In this document: positions 10,365 through 18,610 of the stretch, one piece after another | Layout of the letters: each line of letters begins with the position of its first letter | Numbering within the stretch: position 1 is the stretch's first letter | Assembly (NCBI RefSeq): GCF_014646155.1 | Contig: NZ_BMMX01000001.1 | Location: 1,152,321 to 1,216,320 of the forward strand | DNA length: 64,000 nt | Reading direction: 5' to 3' | From: Mangrovihabitans endophyticus | GTDB lineage: Bacteria; Actinomycetota; Actinomycetes; Mycobacteriales; Micromonosporaceae | The notes under the pieces: generated by a model | Database searches by the model: none | Seen by the model: the letters and a program-made list of their open reading frames with translations, nothing else | Told to the model about the DNA's origin: nothing | Made by a program: the position numbers and the translations under genes

Positions 10365-11636
10365 TCAGTCGTGGACCCGGTCGGACCGGTGCCCGGCGCG
10401 AACGGCCACCGCGGCCAGCGCGGTGCCCACGCACAGGGCCGCCGCGCTCAAGCCCAGCGACCAGTGGATGCCGACCACCGCACCGAACAACCCGACCGTG
10501 ATGCCGCTGCCGAACCGCAGGCCGTTGGCCGACATGCCGTACACGCCGATCACCCGGCCCCGGTCGGCCGGCGCAGCGTGCAGTTGCACCACGGTCTGCC
10601 CGATCGACATCGAGGCCAGGTTCGCCACGCCGCCGACCACGAGCAGCAGCACCGCCAGTGGATAGCTGCCGGTCAGCGCGAACAGGAGGGTGCTCACGCC
10701 GTACACCGCGGTGCTGATCATCGCCGCCGGCACGCTGGGCGGGACCCGGCCGGTCGCCTCCAGCAGGATGCCGCCGACCACGCCGCCCGCGCCGTTGGCG
10801 AACAGCAGGACGCCGTACGCCGTGCCGGCGCTGCCCGCGCCCAGGTCCTGCGCGAAGATCGGCATCGACGACTGCATGGAGGCGCCGACGAAGAAGGACC
10901 CCAGGCCGCCCAGCACGATCATGCTGACCAGCGTCCGGTTGGCCCGCACGGTGCGCAGCACGCGGACCGTCTGCACGATGCCCATGCGGGGCCGGCGCAC
11001 GCCCCGGTCATGGTCGCGGCTGTGGCCGCTGAACCGGGTGCGGAACAGGAACAGCGTCAGCGGCAGGAAGAACGCGACGTTGACGAAGATGCCCGCCTTC
11101 GCGCCCAGGCCGAGCAGCAGCGCGGAGCCGACCACCGGACCGAACAGCACGCCCAGGCTGCGGAACGTCGCGTTCAGGCGCACCGCGCTCGGCAGTTCCC
11201 GGTCACCCACGAAGTCGTGCAGCATCAACTGTTCCGCCGGGCCCCACAGCGAACCGGCCAGGCCGTGCAGCACCAGCAGTACGCAGGCGTGCCAGATCTG
11301 CAGGCCGCCGGTGGCGAACAGGACGCCCCAGCTCACCGAGACCAGCATGAACAGGCCCTGGGCGACCTGAATCACGCGCCGGCAGTCGAATCGGTCTGCC
11401 AGGGCGCCGAAGTACACCGAGAACAGCAGAAACGGCAGCCAGTGGCTGAGCACCTCGAACCCGGCCAGTGCGGGGGAGTGGAACTTCTGCCACAGCACCC
11501 AGTACGTGATGACGTGTTCGATGTTGTCGGCCATCATCGCCAGCGCCGCGCCGAACAGGTATGGGCGGCTGTCCCGGTTGCGCAGGGCGGCGAATCTGCG
11601 CGGTGCGACGGCACCTGCCGCGGGTGTGTCGGGCAC
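10365..11636 (-). CDS. entS: EntS-like MFS exporter
   Basis: Predicted major facilitator with about 12 membrane helices and 423 residues. The N-terminal stretch (NRDSRPYLFGAALAMMADN) and the loop FGALADRFDCRRV are typical of the EntS/drug-H+ antiporter type MFS_3 family. Its place directly upstream of the DHB operon suggests export of the finished catecholate (inference). The start is a GTG with AGGTG close by. I found no convincing iron box upstream of it, so its regulation may differ from the biosynthetic genes or may occur by read-through. Confidence 0.82.
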   Translation of the reverse strand: MPDTPAAGAVAPRRFAALRNRDSRPYLFGAALAMMADNIEHVITYWVLWQKFHSPALAGFEVLSHWLPFLLFSVYFGALADRFDCRRVIQVAQGLFMLVSVSWGVLFATGGLQIWHACVLLVLHGLAGSLWGPAEQLMLHDFVGDRELPSAVRLNATFRSLGVLFGPVVGSALLLGLGAKAGIFVNVAFFLPLTLFLFRTRFSGHSRDHDRGVRRPRMGIVQTVRVLRTVRANRTLVSMIVLGGLGSFFVGASMQSSMPIFAQDLGAGSAGTAYGVLLFANGAGGVVGGILLEATGRVPPSVPAAMISTAVYGVSTLLFALTGSYPLAVLLLVVGGVANLASMSIGQTVVQLHAAPADRGRVIGVYGMSANGLRFGSGITVGLFGAVVGIHWSLGLSAAALCVGTALAAVAVRAGHRSDRVHD

Positions 11637-11972
11637 GGATCCACCTCACGTGGCAACGGGAACGCTGTCGAGCTTGCTCCACGACACCCGCCGTCGCGGC
11701 CGGGGTGCCCCGCCCGGTGATCCCGGCCACCGCCGGGGCCCGGCGCGGGCGTTCCAGGGCGGCTTCGCGATCACCGGGTGGCGTTGGCATGCCATGGTGG
11801 TTGGCGATCTCAGTTGGCCCCGAGTGACCCGGATCACCATGGCGATCTCTACGCACGGTAGCGGCCGTAGAAACGGAAACGGAGATCGGGACGGGACTCG
11901 GCGATCTTGAAGGTGGGTCGGCTAGGCTCTCGGACCCGCGGAGGAACCGACGAGACTGAATGTGGGGTATCG
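11637..11972. other. Intergenic region, entS / LCP gene
   Basis: A 336-nt divergent spacer. It must hold the promoters of both flanking genes. I see no clear -35/-10 pair, hairpin or operator; a short TCGGCTAGGCT stretch at about 11918-11928 only weakly recalls an iron box. Confidence 0.6.
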
Positions 11973-13115
11973 ATGGCGAAGAGCAGCAGGAGAAGGGCGG
12001 CCGCGCGGCGCCACGTTCCGCTGTGGGCGACGCTGTGCGCCATCAGCGGCTGCGTTCTCATGGTGCTCAGCGGCGGCGCGCTGATCAGCAGCCAGGTGCT
12101 CGTCGCCCGGTACGCCGGGGCGGTGTCCACGCAGAACCTGTTCGGGGACGGCGGCGCGGCCTCGCAGGGGCAGAGCGACATCGAGGGACCGCTGAACATT
12201 CTGCTGGCCGGCATCGACCCGCGCGACGACACTCAGGCGCCCCGGTCGGACTCGATCATCGTGGTGCACATCTCCGCGGCCATGGATCAGGCGTACGTGT
12301 TCTCCATTCCGCGCGACCTGGTGGTGGACATCCCGCCGTTCGCCAAGACCGGCTTCCAGGGCCAGCGCACGAAGATCAACGCGGCGATGGCCGCGGGCAG
12401 TTCGGTGGGCAACGGCAAACATGATGTGACGCAGGGCTTCGAGCTGCTGGCCAAGACCGTGTCGCAGCTCACCGGCATCAAGAAGTTCGACGCCGGCGCG
12501 ATCGTGAACTTCGGCGGCTTCAAGCAGATCGTGGACGCCATGGGTGGCGTCACCATGACCATCGACCAGAACGTCAAGTCCGAGCACCTGCGGCCGGACG
12601 GCAAGCACCGCCCCAAGTCGGCGGCCTGTCAGCGCCCACAGTCCGGATGCGACCACCCGTACATCGGGCCGCAGAAGGAATACAAGAAGGGCACCTACCA
12701 CCTGGAGGGCTGGGAGGCGCTGGACTACGTGCGTCAGCGGTACGGCCTGCCGAAGAGCGACTACGACCGGCAACGTCACCAGCAGCAGTTCATCAAGGCG
12801 ATGGCGGCGCAGGCGCTGAGCAAGGACGTGGTGACCAACCCGATCAAGCTGGACAAGGTGCTCAAGGCGGCGGGTAAGTCGCTGATCTTCGACGGCGGCG
12901 GGCATTCGGTGGTGGACTGGGGGCTGGCCCTGAAGGGCATCGGCTCGCAGGACATGATGCTGGTCAAGCTGACCGGCGGCGGCATCATCGAGAACGGCAG
13001 ATATCAGGGCGAACAGTTGGAGGCGAGCTCCACCGACTTCTTCGCCGCGGTGCGCAACGACCGCATCCCGGACTTCCTGCTGCAGAACCCGGAATACCTG
13101 AACTCCTCGGTCTGA
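11973..13115 (+). CDS. LytR-CpsA-Psr (LCP) family protein
   Basis: LCP proteins transfer lipid-linked glycopolymers (teichoic acid, arabinogalactan or similar) to peptidoglycan on the outer face of the membrane. The 380-residue protein has a basic cytoplasmic N-terminus, one membrane helix (about residues 18-40) and an LCP domain from NILLAGIDPR to YVRQRYGLPKSDYDRQRHQ. The conserved Asp/Arg residues of the active site (RSDSIIVV, IPRDL, RTKINAA, QRYGL..DYDRQRHQQ) are present. The ATG at 11973 is preferred to a TTG at 11907, because the upstream residues are not LCP-like and GGGG sits 5 nt before it. Confidence 0.9.
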   Translation: MAKSSRRRAAARRHVPLWATLCAISGCVLMVLSGGALISSQVLVARYAGAVSTQNLFGDGGAASQGQSDIEGPLNILLAGIDPRDDTQAPRSDSIIVVHISAAMDQAYVFSIPRDLVVDIPPFAKTGFQGQRTKINAAMAAGSSVGNGKHDVTQGFELLAKTVSQLTGIKKFDAGAIVNFGGFKQIVDAMGGVTMTIDQNVKSEHLRPDGKHRPKSAACQRPQSGCDHPYIGPQKEYKKGTYHLEGWEALDYVRQRYGLPKSDYDRQRHQQQFIKAMAAQALSKDVVTNPIKLDKVLKAAGKSLIFDGGGHSVVDWGLALKGIGSQDMMLVKLTGGGIIENGRYQGEQLEASSTDFFAAVRNDRIPDFLLQNPEYLNSSV

Positions 13116-13153
13116 GCCGGCCGAGCCCCGAGACGCCGGCCGAGCCCCGAGAC
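13116..13153. repeat. Two perfect 19-bp tandem copies after the LCP stop
   Basis: GCCGGCCGAGCCCCGAGAC occurs twice without spacer directly after the LCP stop codon (13116-13134 and 13135-13153) and is followed by a degenerate third start GCCGGGCCGAC. It is not a simple hairpin. It lies in the short gap to the convergent response-regulator gene. Confidence 0.9.
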
Positions 13154-13166
13154 GCCGGGCCGACGG

Positions 13167-13853
13167 CTACGGCGTTCCGGCGGTGTCACCCCCGGTGCCG
13201 GGCACGGCCATGTGAGCCCGCACGGCGTGCAGCGCGGCCTGGGTCCGGTCGGACACGCCCAGCTTGAGCAGGATGCTGGACACGTGTGTCTTGACGGTCT
13301 TCTCGGAGACCACGAGCATCCGCGCGATCTCGCGGTTGGACCGGCCGTCGGCGAGGAGCGCCAGCACGTCGCGCTCCCGGGCGGTCAGCGGCGGCCCGGC
13401 ATCCGCGCGCGTGCCGGGCTCGCTCAGCATCGATGCGGCCGTCTGCGGTTCCAGCAGCAGATGACCGGCGTGCACCGAGCGCACCGCGGCGGCCAGCGCC
13501 TGCGGGTCGACGTCCTTGGACAGGTAGCCGTGCGCCCCGGCCCGCACGGCCGGCAGGACGCGGCCCGGATCGGTGAAGCTGGTGACCACCAGGACCCGCA
13601 CCGGCAGGTCGCGGCGGCGCACCTCGCGCAGCACGGCCATGCCGTCGGTGCCGGGCAGCACCATGTCCAGCAACACCACGTCGGGCGCGGTCTGTGTGAT
13701 CAACTCCAACGCCGAAGCGCCGTCCGCGGCCTCGCCGGTGACGTCGATGTCGTCGGTGAGCTCCAGGAAGGTGCGCAGCCCGCGGCGCACCGCCGGATGG
13801 TCGTCGACGATGAGCACCCGGATCGCCGGCCCGAGCGGATCAGCCGCGGACAC
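13167..13853 (-). CDS. NarL/DevR-type response regulator
   Basis: DNA-binding partner of the adjacent kinase. The 228 residues have an N-terminal receiver domain (VLIVDDHP, phospho-acceptor Asp63 in VVLLDMVLPG, Lys in GYLSKDV) and a LuxR-type helix-turn-helix (about 145-208, LTARERDVLALLADGRSNREIA). The GTG start lies 14 nt inside the kinase 3' end, so both are co-translated; the longer open frame only mirrors the kinase. A GGACC-AA-GGTCC dyad upstream of the kinase resembles sites of DevR-type regulators and may be its autoregulatory target (inference). Confidence 0.92.
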   Translation of the reverse strand: MSAADPLGPAIRVLIVDDHPAVRRGLRTFLELTDDIDVTGEAADGASALELITQTAPDVVLLDMVLPGTDGMAVLREVRRRDLPVRVLVVTSFTDPGRVLPAVRAGAHGYLSKDVDPQALAAAVRSVHAGHLLLEPQTAASMLSEPGTRADAGPPLTARERDVLALLADGRSNREIARMLVVSEKTVKTHVSSILLKLGVSDRTQAALHAVRAHMAVPGTGGDTAGTP

Positions 13854-15015
13854 CGGGCACCTCCAGACGCACCACCGTGCCGGTGTCCGGCCCGGATCGG
13901 ACCGTCGCGGTGCCGCGCACCGAGCAGGCACGCTCCCGCATCGACCGCAGGCCCAGGCTGCCCCGTGCGGCAAGCGCCGCGCCGACGTCGAATCCGGCGC
14001 CGTCGTCGGACACCTCCAGCAGCGCGCCGCCGCGGCCGTGCGGCATCAGACGTACGCGTACGGTGTGCGCCCGCGCGTGCCGGACCGCGTTGTGCAGCGC
14101 CTCCTGGGCCACCCGCAGCACCACCGCCTGATGCGCCGGCGGCAGCGTGAGCGGCCCGTCGCCGGTGTAGCTCAACCGCGGCCCGCCGGAGGCCCGGCAG
14201 GCCCGGTCCAGCGCCCGCACCTGGGCCTGCAGCGCCGCGGGCAGCGCGCCGTCGCCGATGCCGGCCGGTCGCAGTTCCAGCACGGCCGCCTGCAACTCCT
14301 CGCTCGCCTCGCGGGCCAGCGTGGCCACTTCGGACAGCCGTGCCCGTGCCGCGGCCGGATCGCGGTCCAGCAGCATGCCGGTCGCCTGCACGGTCAGCCG
14401 CAGCCCGAACAGCCGCTGGGCCACCGCGTCGTGCAGGTCGTGCGCGATGCGGGCGCGTTCCTCGGCGATGGTCAGCTCGCGGTTGCGCGCGGCCAGCCGG
14501 GCATGGGTCAACGCGATCGCGGCGTGCGCGGCCAGCACGCCCACGAGTTCCTCGTCCGCCTCGGTGAACCCGCCCGCCTTGTTGGCCAGGTACAGCGCGC
14601 CGAGGATGTCCGTGCCGGTCAGGATCGGCACGCCGAGGAAGGCCCGCAACGTCGGATGCTCCTCGGGCCACCACCGGAACCGCGGGTCGGCGCGGATGTC
14701 GGCGACCCGTTGGGCGGCCGGCTCCCGCAGCATCAACGCCAGGAATCCGTGCTGGCGGGGCAGCGGCCCGAGGGCGTCCTGCTGCCCCTGGGTCATGCCG
14801 GAGACCAGGAACTGGGCGAACGATCCGGCGCCGTCCGGCACGCCCAGCGCCGCGTATTCGGCGCCGGCCAGCTCCCGGGCCGTGTCGACGATGGTCTGCA
14901 ACACCTCCGGGACGGTGACCCGGCCGTTCACCGCCAGCACGGCATCGGACAGCCGGCGCGCGGTGCGCAGCTCGTCGCGGCCGGGCTGACCGGCGGCAGT
15001 GGTCACGTCAGACAC
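13840..15015 (-). CDS. GAF-domain sensor histidine kinase (DevS/DosT-like)
   Basis: A 391-residue soluble kinase: one GAF domain (about 35-175; the stretch AEYAALGVPDG...PRQHGFLALMLREP...RAFLGVPI resembles the sensory GAF of mycobacterial DevS), a HisKA_3 dimerisation domain (phospho-acceptor His195 in AHDLHDAVAQRLFG) and an HATPase domain (EALHNAVRHARA, SDDGAGFD). DevS-type proteins bind heme or flavin and sense O2, NO or redox state; whether this GAF binds heme cannot be read from sequence. The GTG at 15015 is chosen because the frame further upstream only mirrors the SDR gene. It overlaps the regulator by 14 nt. Confidence 0.9.
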   Translation of the reverse strand: MSDVTTAAGQPGRDELRTARRLSDAVLAVNGRVTVPEVLQTIVDTARELAGAEYAALGVPDGAGSFAQFLVSGMTQGQQDALGPLPRQHGFLALMLREPAAQRVADIRADPRFRWWPEEHPTLRAFLGVPILTGTDILGALYLANKAGGFTEADEELVGVLAAHAAIALTHARLAARNRELTIAEERARIAHDLHDAVAQRLFGLRLTVQATGMLLDRDPAAARARLSEVATLAREASEELQAAVLELRPAGIGDGALPAALQAQVRALDRACRASGGPRLSYTGDGPLTLPPAHQAVVLRVAQEALHNAVRHARAHTVRVRLMPHGRGGALLEVSDDGAGFDVGAALAARGSLGLRSMRERACSVRGTATVRSGPDTGTVVRLEVPGVRG

Positions 15016-15051
15016 GATATCCGCGCCGTCCGGCGCCCCGCGTCGGTCAGC

Positions 15052-15081
15052 GGTCCTAGGACCAAGGTCCGTCCGTGGACC
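15052..15081. promoter_or_regulatory. Overlapping GGTCC/GGACC dyads, DosR-like
   Basis: Three nested dyads lie in the kinase/SDR divergent gap: GGTCCTAGGACC (15052-15063, perfect), GGACCAAGGTCC (15059-15070, perfect) and GGTCC-6-GGACC (15066-15081). GGACC-AA-GGTCC has the layout of the DosR/DevR core (GGGACT-WW-AGTCCC). The position suggests control of both divergent genes by the adjacent regulator; this is inference. Confidence 0.55.
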
Positions 15082-15130
15082 GTGCCGCAGCCGGATTCGC
15101 CGCAGCGAAGCGCGCGGCAGTGTTCCGGAC

Positions 15131-15856
15131 ATGACTGAAATCTTCGACAAGGCGCCGGTCGCCGTCGTCACCGGCGCGTCCCGTGGTCTGGGCGCCGCCC
15201 TGGCCGCCGGGCTCGCCCGCACCGGCTGGCGCCTGGTGGTCGACGCGCGTACCGCCGCCGACCTGGCCGCGACGGCCGCCGGTCTGGAACCGCTGACCGC
15301 CGTCGCGGTCCTCGCCGGGGACGTGGTGGACGACGCCCACCGGGTCGCGCTGGCCGCCGCGGCCGATCGGTTCGGGGGCGCCGACCTGCTGGTGAACAAC
15401 GCCTCCACGCTCGGCGGGAGCCCACCCCCGCCGCTGTCCGATTTCCCGCTGCCGGCGCTGCTGGAGACCTTCGAGGTCAACGTGCTGGCGCCGATCGCGC
15501 TGACCCAGTTGCTGCTGCCGCAGCTTCGGCGCGCGCCGGCTGGCGCGGTGCTCAACGTCAGCTCCGACGCGGCGGTCGAGGCGTACCCGGGATGGGGCGG
15601 TTACGGTGCCGCAAAGGCCGCCCTGGACCACGCGAGCGCGGTGTTCGCGAAGGAGGATCCGGCGCTGCGGTTCTGGTCGGTCGATCCGGGGGATCTGCGC
15701 ACCCGGCTGCAGCAGGAGGCGTTTCCGGGCGAGGACATCTCGGACCGGCCGTTGCCGGAGACCGTGGTTCCGCGCCTGCTCGCCCTGCTGCACCGCCGTC
15801 CGCCGTCCGGGCGGTACGTGGCCGCCGACCTGGCGGCCGAGACGGCCAGCCGGTGA
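15131..15856 (+). CDS. Short-chain dehydrogenase/reductase
   Basis: NAD(P)-dependent oxidoreductase of unknown substrate, 241 residues. It shows TGASRGLG (cofactor loop), NNAS, and the catalytic Ser...Tyr-x-x-x-Lys (NVSSDAA...YGAAK). It ends 4 nt inside the next gene (GTGA overlap), so the two are probably translated together. It is divergent from the DevS-like kinase and has the DosR-like dyads in its promoter region, so it may belong to that pair's regulon. No specific pathway can be assigned. Confidence 0.88.
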   Translation: MTEIFDKAPVAVVTGASRGLGAALAAGLARTGWRLVVDARTAADLAATAAGLEPLTAVAVLAGDVVDDAHRVALAAAADRFGGADLLVNNASTLGGSPPPPLSDFPLPALLETFEVNVLAPIALTQLLLPQLRRAPAGAVLNVSSDAAVEAYPGWGGYGAAKAALDHASAVFAKEDPALRFWSVDPGDLRTRLQQEAFPGEDISDRPLPETVVPRLLALLHRRPPSGRYVAADLAAETASR

Positions 15857-16908
15857 CCGCCGCGGCGCTGGACTTCGACCTGCCGCCGGAACTGGCCGCC
15901 CGGGAACCGGTCGAGGCGCACGGTGGCCGCCGTGACGACGTGCGGCTGCTGGTGAGCCGCGGCGACGACGAGATCGAGCATCGCCGGTTCACCGAGTTGC
16001 CGCGCCTGCTGGAGGACGGCGACCTGGTGGTGGTGAACAACTCCGCCACCGTGCCGGCCGCCGTGGACGCCGTCCCGGAGCAGGGGCCGCCGGTGGTCGT
16101 GCACGTCTCCACCGCCCGCCCGGACGGCACCTGGCTGGTGGAGGTGCGCCGCCCGGCCGGCGGAAGCACCACGCCCTGGCCGGCCGGACGGGGACCGGCC
16201 CGCGCGGGCCTGCGTCTCGCGGTGGCCCGCGGATCGCTCACCCTGGTGCGGCCGGAGACCGCCCGGCTGTGGGTGGCCGCCGCGGACGTGCCGGGCGGGC
16301 TTGTCGCCCTGCTGGCGGAGCACGGGCGGCCGATCCGGTACTCCTATACCGATCGGGACTGGCCGCTGTCGGCGTACCAGAACGCGTACGCCACCGAGCC
16401 GGGCAGCGCGGAGATGCCCAGCGCCGGCCGGCCGCTGACCGCGGCGGTGCTGGCCGAACTCGCCGGGCGCGGGATCACGGTCGCGCCGATCACCCTGCAC
16501 ACCGGCGTCGCCTCGGCCGAGGTGTCCGAACCGCCGTACCCGGAATGGTTCGCGGTGCGCGCGCCCACCGCCGGCCTGATCGGGCACGTCCGGGAGCGCG
16601 GCGGACGGGTGATCGCGGTCGGCACCACCGTCGTGCGGGCGCTGGAGTCCGCGGTGGACAGCGCGGGGCGGGTGCGCGCGGCTTGCGGATGGACCGATCT
16701 GGTGGTCGGCGGCGACCGGCCGGTGCGCAGCGTGGACGGCCTGCTCACCGGCCTGCACGAGCCGCGCGCCTCGCATCTGCAGATGCTGACCGCGGTGGCG
16801 GGGGAGCCGGCGCTGCGCGCCGGTTATGCGGCGGCGCTGCGGGAACGCTACCGCTGGCACGAGTTCGGCGACGTGCACCTGTTGCTGCCGGACCGTCGGC
16901 ACCGCTGA
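15853..16908 (+). CDS. QueA-like S-adenosylmethionine:tRNA ribosyltransferase-isomerase homologue
   Basis: A 351-residue QueA-family protein. True QueA transfers and rearranges the ribosyl group of SAM onto 7-aminomethyl-7-deazaguanine in tRNA to make epoxyqueuosine. Family blocks seen: FDLPPELAAREP at the N-terminus, LPRLLEDGDLVVVNNSATVPA, ITVAPITLHTGVAS, GTTVVRALES and LLTGLHEPRASHLQML. No other queuosine gene is present, and the coupling to an SDR is unusual, so this may be a paralogue with another job. The start is a GTG inside the stop of the SDR gene. Confidence 0.8.
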   Translation: MTAAALDFDLPPELAAREPVEAHGGRRDDVRLLVSRGDDEIEHRRFTELPRLLEDGDLVVVNNSATVPAAVDAVPEQGPPVVVHVSTARPDGTWLVEVRRPAGGSTTPWPAGRGPARAGLRLAVARGSLTLVRPETARLWVAAADVPGGLVALLAEHGRPIRYSYTDRDWPLSAYQNAYATEPGSAEMPSAGRPLTAAVLAELAGRGITVAPITLHTGVASAEVSEPPYPEWFAVRAPTAGLIGHVRERGGRVIAVGTTVVRALESAVDSAGRVRAACGWTDLVVGGDRPVRSVDGLLTGLHEPRASHLQMLTAVAGEPALRAGYAAALRERYRWHEFGDVHLLLPDRRHR

Positions 16909-16913
16909 GGATG

Positions 16914-17057
16914 CCGAAACTTCCGGATGTCCGAGTATCGAGGCCGATGGTCCGATGTCGACGGCGCGGGCGGTGAACGGGGGTGTCCGCGCTTGACGAC
17001 ATCGACGAACGGCTCTACGTTGCGATGGCGTCATCGGAAGGTAACCGAAAGTTCCGG
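16914..17057. promoter_or_regulatory. Promoter flanked by two CCGAAA-N-TTCCGG elements
   Basis: A TTGACG (16993-16998), a 17-nt spacer and TACGTT (17016-17021) form a good promoter for the SGNH hydrolase. Near-identical 13-mers CCGAAACTTCCGG (16914-16926) and CCGAAAGTTCCGG (17045-17057) flank it. Each is one base short of a perfect CCGAAA-N-TTTCGG dyad, a shape used by LacI-type regulators of glycan-degrading genes, so a looping repressor is plausible. Confidence 0.45.
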
Positions 17058-17109
17058 CCTCGCCCTGCCGTGCGGCAGCGTCGGTGCGCCGGCGGAGCGG
17101 AGGCGACTC

Positions 17110-18396
17110 ATGGCCACCCGACGTGAGCTTCTGGCCGGTGGCGCGGGCGCCGCGCTGGCCGCGGCGACCGCGTCCGCGCCCGCGCCGGCGTGGGCCGGCC
17201 GCCCGCCGGGTGCCGGCCCCGCGGGAGCCTGGGCCGGCACCTGGGCGGCCGTGCCCACCACCGTCCCGGACTCCGCGGTCGGCACGGTCACCGACCAGAC
17301 CGTCCGGCACGTGGTGCACGCCAGCCTCGGCGGCGACGAGGTGCGGGTCCGGCTGACCAATGAATTCGGGCCGGTGCCGCTGGTCGTGGGCGAGGCGCGG
17401 CTGGCGCGACGGTCGGGCTCGCCCGCGAGCACCGACACGGTGCCCGGCACCGACCGGCGCCTCACCTTCGGCGGACGGACGTCGGTGACCGTGCCGGCCG
17501 GTGCTCCGCTGATCAGCGACCCGGTGCGGCTCGACGTGCCGGACGGCAGCGACCTGGTGATCAGCCTCTATCTGCCCGGTCCGACCGCGGTCACCACCGT
17601 GGCCGCGTTCGCCTACCAGGAGAACGTGGTCGCCGCCGGAAACGTCACCGGGGCCCGCTCGGTCACCCCGGCCGCCACCGTCACGCAGGACTACTTCCTG
17701 TCCGGGGTCAGCGTCCGGTCGCGGCACACGGCGATCGTCGCGCTCGGCGACTCGATCACCAACGGCGCGAACACCGCGAACAACGTCAACCACCGGTGGC
17801 CGGATCTGCTGGCCGGGCGTCTGCGCGCGGCGCACCTCGACCGCGGGATGCTCAATCTGGGCGTCTCCGGCAACCGGCTGCTGCACGACCCCCATCCGCC
17901 GGCCGGCAGCGGTGCGGAAGCGTACGCGGCGTACTTCGGGCAGGCCGCCCTGCGCCGCTTCGACCGTGACGTGCTCGCCCAGCCGGCGGCGCGCTATCTG
18001 ATCGTCCTGCTCGGCGTGAACGACCTGGGTCATCCGGGCACCGTGGCGCCGGAGTCGGAGACGGTCTCCGCCGCGGATCTCATCGCCGGTCACCGGCAAC
18101 TGATCGCGCGGGCGCACGAGGCGGGCATCGCCGCGTTCGGCGGCACCATCCTGCCGTTCAAGGGCGACACGCTCGGCTTCTTCACCGAGGACAACGAGCG
18201 CAAGCGGCAGACGCTCAACCATTGGATCCGGACGTCGCGCGAATACGACGGCGTGGTGGACTTCGACGCCGCGATGCAGGACCCGGCCGATCCGCTGCGC
18301 CTGCGGCCCGCCTACGACAGCGGCGACCACCTGCATCCCAACGACACCGGGATGGCCGCCATGGCGGCGGCGGTCCCGCTGCGCTTCTTCCGCTGA
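17110..18396 (+). CDS. Secreted SGNH/GDSL esterase, XynE-like
   Basis: Predicted exported carbohydrate esterase, 428 residues. The N-terminus MATRRELLAGGAGAALAAA is a Tat-like signal ending near AWA. A beta-rich N-domain (about 40-190) precedes the SGNH hydrolase domain: block I ALGDSITNG (nucleophile Ser), block II GVSGN, block III GVNDL and block V DSGDHLHP (Asp/His). The pattern fits the XynE-like subgroup often tied to plant glycan deacetylation, in line with the pectin genes further on. GGAGG stands 6 nt before the ATG. It is transcribed alone. Confidence 0.87.
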   Translation: MATRRELLAGGAGAALAAATASAPAPAWAGRPPGAGPAGAWAGTWAAVPTTVPDSAVGTVTDQTVRHVVHASLGGDEVRVRLTNEFGPVPLVVGEARLARRSGSPASTDTVPGTDRRLTFGGRTSVTVPAGAPLISDPVRLDVPDGSDLVISLYLPGPTAVTTVAAFAYQENVVAAGNVTGARSVTPAATVTQDYFLSGVSVRSRHTAIVALGDSITNGANTANNVNHRWPDLLAGRLRAAHLDRGMLNLGVSGNRLLHDPHPPAGSGAEAYAAYFGQAALRRFDRDVLAQPAARYLIVLLGVNDLGHPGTVAPESETVSAADLIAGHRQLIARAHEAGIAAFGGTILPFKGDTLGFFTEDNERKRQTLNHWIRTSREYDGVVDFDAAMQDPADPLRLRPAYDSGDHLHPNDTGMAAMAAAVPLRFFR

Positions 18397-18610
18397 GCGG
18401 CCCGCCCGCCCGTAGCGCTCAACTTGACTCATTCCAGAAAAGGTGGATGCTGGATCCGTCGTCGCCGACCGGCGCGTCACGCCGGAAATGCCGTGGTGGT
18501 GATTCCGCCGCCGCGCGCCGGGTACCAGGTCGACGATGCAGGGATTGCCCGCCCCGGTGGCGGTCTCCACCGCCGGGGGAGGCAGACACATCCGACGTAA
18601 GGAGTTTCGC

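Noticed and set aside
11918..11936. A TCGGCTAGGCT stretch resembling an iron box near the exporter
   Set aside because: Only about 10 of 19 positions match the consensus, against 15-16 for the two accepted boxes.
18424..18452. TTGACT with ATGCTG at 17 nt as a catalase promoter
   Set aside because: The -10 is poor and no second feature supports it; kept only as a remark in the catalase entry.
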